This document shows, piece by piece, positions 58,953 through 64,000 of a stretch of DNA of 64,000 nt (within the stretch, counting starts at the first letter, position 1; each line of letters opens with the position of its first letter). The stretch is taken from assembly GCA_004558805.1 (NCBI GenBank), contig SFDE01000003.1:62001-126000 (forward strand), in the 5' to 3' direction. The translations under genes and the position numbers were made by a program. The notes beneath the pieces are model-generated. The model did not search any database, was not told where the DNA came from, and saw nothing but the letters and a program-made list of their open reading frames with translations. Origin of the DNA: Faecalibacterium prausnitzii. Its GTDB lineage: Bacteria; Bacillota; Clostridia; Oscillospirales; Ruminococcaceae.

Positions 58953-60752
58953 TCAGCAGCCGATGGCGGCGCACTTCTTTGCCAGCCAGTCCCGCTCCTC
59001 ATCGTTGAGGCGGGGAGCAAGCTTTTCAAAGACCTGACGGTGATAGTCGTTCAGCCAGTTCAGCTGATCTTTGGTCAGCACGCCGGGCATAATGGGAGAG
59101 GTGGCAATGGGCACAAAGGTGATGGGGCGGAAGGCAAGGAAGGTGCCGTACTGGTTGTCCGCCTTGTGGTAGCACTCGATCTCGTTTTCGATACGGATGC
59201 CCACCTGTCCTGCCTCGTAGACGCCGGGCTCATCGGTGACCACCATGCCGGGACGCATGAGGGTGGTGTTGCGTCCGTTCAGCGCATGGGGACCCTCGTG
59301 GACGTTGCCCACAAAGCTGACGCTGTGTCCGGTGCCGCAGCGGTAGTTGATCAGATGCTGCCACAGGGGCTCCCGGGCGATGGTGTCCAGCATGTGGCAG
59401 TCGCAGTAATCCAGCCACACTGCCTTGGCAATGTCGATGTGGCACTGCAGGGTCCAGGTGTAGAACAGCCGCTCCTCCTCGGTAAGCTCACCCAGAGGGT
59501 AGGTGCGGGTGATGTCGGTGGTGCCATCCATGTAGGTGGCGCCGCTGTCCACCAGCAAAAAGCCCTTGGGCTGGAGCTTTGCGTGGTCCTCCGGGGTGGC
59601 GTGGTAGTGCATCATGGCTGCATTGCCGCCGTATGCCGCAATGGTGCCAAAGCTTTCCACGATGAACTTATCGGTGCTGCTGCGGTACTTGTGCAGGATC
59701 TCGTCCACCGTCAGCTCGGTAAGCTCCTCTCCGGCAGCAAGGCGGCTTTCCAGCTCCATCTGGAACCGCACCATCGCCACGGCGTCCCGCAGGTGTGCTT
59801 CCCGGCTGTGTGCCATCTCCACCTCGTTCTTGACCCCCTTCATGGGCAGCAGGGGGTCGGCGGCGTCCTTTACGGTGAGGGCGGTGTTTGCTTCCAGCAC
59901 CTGATACACGGCGTAGTTCACAGAGCCGCTGTCTGCCAGCACAGTCTGGGGCTGGGTCTCGGCTGCCAGGAAGGACAGCACGTCACCGTATGCCGCAAAC
60001 GTCACGCCGTTTGCTTCCAGCTCTGCCTTTACTTCCGGGGTCACCCGGTCCGTGTTGATGAACAGCACCGCACGGTCCGGGGTCACATAGCAGTATGCCA
60101 TGGCGTAGGGGGTGCACTCGATGTCCATGGCACGGAGGTTCAGCAGCCATGCCAGATTGTCCAGCTTGCCCACCAGCTGGGCGGTGCAGCCCTGCTCCTT
60201 CAGCTTACTGCGCAGCTGGTCCAACTTTTCGGCAGGGGAGAAGCCTGCATATTCCTTGGGCAGGATCCATGCCGGGGTGGCAGGCAGGGCGGGACGACCC
60301 TCGGTCCACAGTTCATCTTCCAGATTCAGGGTCTTGATGGTGCCCCGCTTAGGCTCCAGAGCCTTTTTTACCCCGTTGACCAGAGCGCAGCTGGCGGTGA
60401 GACCGCACAGACCCAGCTTGCCGCCCTCCGGCAGCACACGGGCGCAGTACTCCTCCACCGTGGGCACTCCCGGCTCACCCATCCGCATCAGCTGGATCTC
60501 GGTGCCGGCGATCTCCTTTTCTGCCTGCACGAAATAGCGACCATCCGCCCAGACGGCGCTTTCGGTCATGGTCACCACAAAGTTGGAGTTCTCCCCGTGG
60601 AACCCGGAGAAGTAGGTCAGGGAGGTAAAGTGATCCGGCAGGTACTCGCTGGCGTGGGGATCGCCCACCGGGATCAGATAAACGTCCACACCGTTTGCCT
60701 TCATGGCGGCACGCAGGGCGGCAAGGCGCTCAGGAACAGTATTCATACTCAT
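58953..60752 (-). CDS. Xaa-Pro aminopeptidase (M24B), three-domain type
   Basis: A 599-residue dinuclear-metal peptidase that releases N-terminal residues before proline. Two N-terminal creatinase-like domains (about 1-310) precede the catalytic pita-bread domain with metal ligands in LLVDSGATYMDGTTDITRTY (two Asp), GTGHSVSFVGNVHEGPHAL (His), TDEPGVYE and RIENEIECY (Glu). The three-domain length is like eukaryotic XPNPEP1 and clostridial homologues, longer than E. coli PepP. Cytoplasmic. Start at 60752 on AAGG-type site. Confidence 0.95.
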   Translation of the reverse strand: MSMNTVPERLAALRAAMKANGVDVYLIPVGDPHASEYLPDHFTSLTYFSGFHGENSNFVVTMTESAVWADGRYFVQAEKEIAGTEIQLMRMGEPGVPTVEEYCARVLPEGGKLGLCGLTASCALVNGVKKALEPKRGTIKTLNLEDELWTEGRPALPATPAWILPKEYAGFSPAEKLDQLRSKLKEQGCTAQLVGKLDNLAWLLNLRAMDIECTPYAMAYCYVTPDRAVLFINTDRVTPEVKAELEANGVTFAAYGDVLSFLAAETQPQTVLADSGSVNYAVYQVLEANTALTVKDAADPLLPMKGVKNEVEMAHSREAHLRDAVAMVRFQMELESRLAAGEELTELTVDEILHKYRSSTDKFIVESFGTIAAYGGNAAMMHYHATPEDHAKLQPKGFLLVDSGATYMDGTTDITRTYPLGELTEEERLFYTWTLQCHIDIAKAVWLDYCDCHMLDTIAREPLWQHLINYRCGTGHSVSFVGNVHEGPHALNGRNTTLMRPGMVVTDEPGVYEAGQVGIRIENEIECYHKADNQYGTFLAFRPITFVPIATSPIMPGVLTKDQLNWLNDYHRQVFEKLAPRLNDEERDWLAKKCAAIGC

Positions 60753-61152
60753 AAAACAGCCTTCTTTCCGTTTTTTGCCGGAAAAACGTCCGGCGGCGGT
60801 GGTTTGCTACAGCTTATTGTATCATTCCCCACCAAAGAATGCAATGCAGGGGAGAACAAACCCTCTCCCTCATCGCTGTGCGATGCCACCTCCCCCGAAA
60901 GGGGGAGCTGGCGAACACAGTGAGCCTGAGAGGGTTGGCTCCCTCCCAGAGGGAGCTGGCAAAACCGTCAGGTTTTGACTGAGGGAGTTCGTTCCGCCCC
61001 AAAACGCAACCGAATTGCAAAAAATGTTACAATTTTTTCTTCAAAAAAGCCCTTTTCGTATTGACAGCCTTGTTATAATAGAGGTGTAAGATTTTTACAG
61101 ACCAGCACTCTGCGGTTCTGTGTGCTAAGTAAAAGAAAGAGGCATTGAATCT
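60753..61152. other. Gene-free region with repeats before the GTPase operon
   Basis: 400 bases without a gene: two tandem palindromic units (60859-60997), then an AT-rich stretch with TATAAT at 61074-61079 and TTGACA at 61061-61066 too close together to be one promoter; a promoter for the GTPase operon lies somewhere in 61010-61090. Confidence 0.5.
60859..60997. repeat. Two adjacent palindromic repeat units
   Basis: First unit: AACCCTCTC (60859-60867) with GAGAGGGTT (60928-60936), enclosing CTCCCCC-GAAA-GGGGGAG. Second unit: GGCTCCCTC (60937-) with GAGGGAG near 60988, enclosing CTCCCTC-CCA-GAGGGAG and AAAACC-GTC-GGTTTT. They have the size and style of REP/MITE units and no coding frame. Confidence 0.65.
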
Positions 61153-62412
61153 ATGACCAAAATTGATATTTTTTCCGGCTTCCTTGGTGCCGGCAAGACC
61201 ACTCTGATCAAAAAGCTCATCAAGGAGTCCTTCGCCGGTCAGCAGGTAGTGCTGATCGAAAACGAGTTCGGTGAGATCGGCATTGACGGCGGCTTCCTGA
61301 AGGAGTCCGGCATCCAGATCAACGAGCTGAACGCAGGCTGCATCTGCTGCTCTCTGGTGGGCGATTTCCGCACCGCCCTGCAGCAGGTGGTGGAGCAGTA
61401 CCATCCCGACCGCATCGTCATCGAGCCCTCCGGCGTGGGCAAGCTCAGCGATGTGACCCGTGCCGTGGAGGGCGTTGCCGAGCATCTGGATGTGGAGCTG
61501 AACAGCTTTGTCACCGTGGCAGACGTGAACAAGGTCAAGATGTATATGAAGAACTTTGGCGAGTTCTACGACGACCAGATCAGCCACGCCAGCTGCATCC
61601 TGCTCAGCCGCACCCAGACTGCCAGCGAGGAGAAGATCGCCGCTGCCGTTGCCCTGCTGCGGGAGAAGAACCCCACCGCCACCATCGTCACCACCGACTG
61701 GGATCACCTGACCGGTGATCAGATCCTGAAGGCAATGTCCACCAAGGACGACTTCAAGGCAGAGCTCATTGCCCTTGCCGCCAAGGCAAACGAGGAGCAC
61801 GCCCACGAGGACGAGGAAGAGCATCACCATCATCACTACGACGAGAACGGCGTGTGCAGCTGCGGTCACCATCACGACCATGACGAGGACGACCACGACC
61901 ACGAGCACCATCATCATGATCACGACGAGGAGCACGATCATGAGGACCACTGCTGCGGTCACCACCACGATCATGACCATGAGGAGGACCACGAGGAGCA
62001 CGAGCACCATCATGATCACGAAGAGCATGATCACGAGGATCATTGCTGCTGCGGTCATCACCATGATCACGACCACGAGGACCACGACCACCACGATGAG
62101 CATTGCTCCTGCGGTCACCATCACCACGACCACCACGCCGATGAGGTGTTTACCAGCTGGGGCGTGGAGACTGCACGGAAGTTCACCAAGGCTGAGGTGG
62201 AGAATGCCCTCACCCAGCTGGATACCGGCAGTTACGGCATGATCCTCCGCAGCAAGGGCATCGTGGACGGCGGTGCCGACGGCTGGCTGGAGTTTGACTA
62301 CGTCCCCGGCGAGTGGGAAGTGCGCACCCGCAGCGCAGACGTGGGCGGCAAGCTGGTGGTCATCGGTTCCAAGATGAACGAAGCTGCCATTGCCCAGCTG
62401 TTCGGCTGCTGA
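61153..62412 (+). CDS. CobW/G3E-family GTPase with histidine-rich metal-binding region
   Basis: A 419-residue cytoplasmic GTPase. P-loop GFLGAGKTTLI near residue 9, switch region, the metal-binding CxCC (GCICCSL at about 62-67), EPSGVGKLSDV near 95 (Walker B-like region). A G4 NKxD is replaced by LSRTQT. Between about residues 214 and 329 is a long His/Asp/Glu-rich block with several CGHHHDHD repeats, expected to bind many Zn, Ni or Co ions. The CobW_C domain follows (about 330-419). It likely hands metal to a client protein or stores it. It leads an operon with a second GTPase. Confidence 0.9.
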   Translation: MTKIDIFSGFLGAGKTTLIKKLIKESFAGQQVVLIENEFGEIGIDGGFLKESGIQINELNAGCICCSLVGDFRTALQQVVEQYHPDRIVIEPSGVGKLSDVTRAVEGVAEHLDVELNSFVTVADVNKVKMYMKNFGEFYDDQISHASCILLSRTQTASEEKIAAAVALLREKNPTATIVTTDWDHLTGDQILKAMSTKDDFKAELIALAAKANEEHAHEDEEEHHHHHYDENGVCSCGHHHDHDEDDHDHEHHHHDHDEEHDHEDHCCGHHHDHDHEEDHEEHEHHHDHEEHDHEDHCCCGHHHDHDHEDHDHHDEHCSCGHHHHDHHADEVFTSWGVETARKFTKAEVENALTQLDTGSYGMILRSKGIVDGGADGWLEFDYVPGEWEVRTRSADVGGKLVVIGSKMNEAAIAQLFGC

Positions 62413-62436
62413 AAATAAAAGGAGAAACCATCTGCT

Positions 62437-63405
62437 ATGGGAAACGGAAACGAAATCCCGGTCTACCTGTTTGTGGGCTTTCTGGAAAGCGGCAAGACCA
62501 AATTCATTCAGGAGACCTTTGAGGACCCCAACTTTGACTCCGGCGACAAGACCCTGCTGCTGATCTGCGAGGAGGGCGAAGAGGAGTACAACGAAAAGAA
62601 ATTTGCCTTCCCCGGCGTCACCGTAAAGGTGCTGGAGGACAAGGCGGAGATGAACCCCCAAAATCTCGCCAAACTGGAGCGGGAGTCCGGAGCCGGACGG
62701 GTGGTCATCGAGTACAACGGTATGTGGCTGATGCAGGAACTGGCAGACGCCCTGCCGGAAAACTGGATCGTCTACCAGTGCATCGCCACCGCCGACGGTA
62801 CCACCGCCCTGACCTACGCCCGGGACAACTCCATGCGGAGCCTGATGCTGGACAAGATCGCCCGCAGCGAGCTTATCGTGTTCAACCGCGCCGAAGCGGT
62901 GAACAACGACGAAGCCCGGCAGGAGCTGCACAAGCTGGTGCGGCAGGCTTCCCGCAAGTGTGATATCGCCTACGAGTTCAAGGACGGCAGCGTGGCATAC
63001 GATGACATCCCCGACCCGCTGCCCTTTGACATCAACGCCGATGTGATCCAGATCCAGGACGATGATTTTGGTATCTGGTATATGGATTGTCAGGATGAGC
63101 CCCAGAAGTACACCGGCAAGACGGTAAAGTTCCTTGCGCAGGTGTGCCAGACCGGTCGTGCCGGCAAGAACAGCTTTGTGCCCGGTCGGTTTGCCATGAC
63201 CTGCTGCGTGCAGGACATCCAGTTTGTGGGCTTCCCCTGCAGCTACGATGGTTACAAGGCGCTGGAACAGCGCAGCTGGGTCACCGTCACCGCCAAGGTG
63301 AACTACAAGTTCCACAACATCTACCGGGGCAAGGGTCCCGTGCTCACCGCCCTCTCGGTGGAACCGGCGCAGAAGCCGCTGAACGACGTCGTAACGTTTT
63401 CTTAA
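62437..63405 (+). CDS. G3E-type GTPase fused to a DUF1980 (TIGR03943) domain
   Basis: A 322-residue protein. Residues 1-200 have a diverged CobW-like GTPase: P-loop GFLESGKTKFI near residue 14, GAGRVVIEYNGMW in place of the IEPSG switch, and IVFNRAE in place of NKxD; the CxCC metal motif is absent. Residues about 215-310 match the DUF1980 domain of YcgQ-type proteins (YTGKTVKFLAQ, FVPGRFAMTCCVQDIQFVGF with Cys256-Cys257, WVTVTAKV), which normally partner DUF318/YcgR permeases. Such a fusion is not one I know as common. It starts 24 bases after the first GTPase and the operon suggests metal delivery to or from a membrane permease; this is inference. Confidence 0.8.
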   Translation: MGNGNEIPVYLFVGFLESGKTKFIQETFEDPNFDSGDKTLLLICEEGEEEYNEKKFAFPGVTVKVLEDKAEMNPQNLAKLERESGAGRVVIEYNGMWLMQELADALPENWIVYQCIATADGTTALTYARDNSMRSLMLDKIARSELIVFNRAEAVNNDEARQELHKLVRQASRKCDIAYEFKDGSVAYDDIPDPLPFDINADVIQIQDDDFGIWYMDCQDEPQKYTGKTVKFLAQVCQTGRAGKNSFVPGRFAMTCCVQDIQFVGFPCSYDGYKALEQRSWVTVTAKVNYKFHNIYRGKGPVLTALSVEPAQKPLNDVVTFS

Positions 63406-63436
63406 TCCACTCTGATTGTATCAAGGAGGTTCTGGC

Positions 63437-63856
63437 ATGAAAGCATTGTTCCGTATTCTGGGCGCGGCTGCCGCCGTTGCCGTCACCGGTGCCGCTATCG
63501 TGGCGCTGGACAAGATCCTGAATCAGAAAGACCCCCTCCACGTGGAGGAAGTAGAGTTCCCGGAAGAAGCAGAACAGGACGCCGCCGAAGCCGAAAAGAC
63601 CGCCCAGGCATACGCCGAGGAGGAGGCAAAGGCAGAGGCTGCTTCGCCGGAAGCTCCCGCCGAAGAGGACGAGGCAGCTCCCCAGCCCGAAATGAGCCAG
63701 GACAAGCCCGCCTACGACCCGGAGTCTCCCAACCCCAACCCGGTGGAGGCAGGACCCGCCGTCGCCCCCAAGGACGAAAACGGCAGGTTTGACCCCGCCC
63801 ACATCGCAGAAGCAAGCGATTTTGGCGACTGGGAAGAGCAGGGCTGCAAAGGCTGA
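63437..63856 (+). CDS. Membrane-anchored acidic protein of unknown function
   Basis: A 139-residue protein. A single N-terminal helix (KALFRILGAAAAVAVTGAAIVALDKIL) anchors it in the membrane with no lipobox, and the rest is an Ala/Glu/Pro-rich, probably unstructured acidic region (EEVEFPEEAEQDAAEAEKT). The start at 63437 follows AAGGAGG. It is third in the operon after the two GTPases (31-base gap). Acidic stretches could bind metal cations, but nothing proves it. Confidence 0.7.
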   Translation: MKALFRILGAAAAVAVTGAAIVALDKILNQKDPLHVEEVEFPEEAEQDAAEAEKTAQAYAEEEAKAEAASPEAPAEEDEAAPQPEMSQDKPAYDPESPNPNPVEAGPAVAPKDENGRFDPAHIAEASDFGDWEEQGCKG

Positions 63857-63863
63857 CAAAACA

Positions 63864-63902
63864 ACAAAAAACGGACGATGCTGCGCATCGTCCGTTTTTT
63901 GT
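63864..63902. terminator. Terminator of the GTPase operon
   Basis: AAAAACGGACGATG pairs with CATCGTCCGTTTTTT around CTGCG, also bounding the convergent Crp-type gene. Confidence 0.9.
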
Positions 63903-64000
63903 TACCCTCTGGCGATCTCCTGCAGCTTTTTGCGGTCCAGCACCTGCACCCCGCCCCGGTAGAGCTTTACCCAGCCCTCCTGCGCAAAGTACTTCAGCAT
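63902..64000 (-). CDS. C-terminal end of a Crp/Fnr-family regulator, partial
   Basis: Only the last 32 residues before a TAA stop (63902-63904) are in the window; the gene enters from the right edge. The sequence MLKYFAQEGWVKLYRGGVQV then LDRKKLQEIARG is the recognition helix end and beta-wing of the HTH_Crp domain. Reading is on the minus strand, convergent with the GTPase operon. The effector domain is not visible, so its signal is unknown. Confidence 0.75.
   Translation of the reverse strand: MLKYFAQEGWVKLYRGGVQVLDRKKLQEIARG

Overview
The window looks like the chromosome of a GC-rich, low-redundancy Firmicute of the Oscillospirales/Ruminococcaceae, most likely Faecalibacterium or a close relative. 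This is an inference from gene content (glucuronide utilisation, many lipoproteins with an RR-type leader, BspA-type leucine-rich proteins, short palindromic repeats in operons) and codon style; no rRNA or marker gene is present to prove it. Genes are densely packed on both strands, mostly with clear AGGAGG-type ribosome sites and hairpin terminators.

Layout. 1-4190: partial esterase, ilvE, a HAD phosphatase, and a zinc-ribbon protein followed by a PP2C phosphatase. 4190-8160: a more AT-rich island beside tRNA-Lys with a decayed DUF3427 helicase tail, a large BspA-like LRR lipoprotein with a divergent XRE regulator, a short winged-helix-like ORF and the C-terminal tail of a type I restriction HsdR subunit: the remains of a defence or mobile island. 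8288-14668: a glucuronide locus (SDR likely acting as fructuronate reductase, GPH-family transporter, AraC regulator, GH2 beta-glucuronidase) whose three outward promoters share a TTCTA element at a fixed distance from the -10. 14847-21866: surface and envelope lipoproteins (two DUF3048 proteins, three small RR-leader lipoproteins, a small LRR lipoprotein), a histidine phosphatase and an XRE regulator. 22056-25610: a phosphoribosyltransferase-like protein lacking the acidic PRPP-binding pair, a sodium-dependent NSS transporter and a MATE exporter.

25710-34322 is a complete histidine operon read on the minus strand: hisZ-hisG fusion, hisD, hisC, hisB, hisH, hisA, hisF, hisIE and a PHP-type histidinol phosphatase. 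34476-39169: an FG-GAP-like lipoprotein, thioredoxin, split transketolase, and an ECF transporter S component behind a leader with a strong terminator. 39229-42125: zinc/cadmium export (P1B ATPase, separate HMA protein, ArsR repressor with an operator-like palindrome). 42277-44834: SstT, an acetyltransferase and a small AraC-type regulator. 45092-49477: the phosphate uptake operon pstS-pstC-pstA-pstB-phoU. 49720-53417: two more RR lipoproteins, an acetyltransferase, prmA-rsmE. 53467-60752: a PTS Enzyme I-like protein with altered catalytic residues overlapping a patatin phospholipase, a HAD phosphatase, a LytTR protein with a degenerate receiver divergent from a glycosyltransferase, and aminopeptidase P. 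61153-64000: a His-rich G3E (CobW-like) GTPase, a second GTPase fused to a DUF1980 domain, an acidic membrane-anchored protein and the end of a Crp/Fnr-type regulator.

The best candidates for something little described are the two-GTPase metal cassette at 61153-63856, the degenerate enzymes (Enzyme I-like, PRTase-like, receiver-like), the shared promoter element of the glucuronide locus, and the terminator-bearing leader of the ECF gene. Family assignments come from reading motifs, not from database searches.
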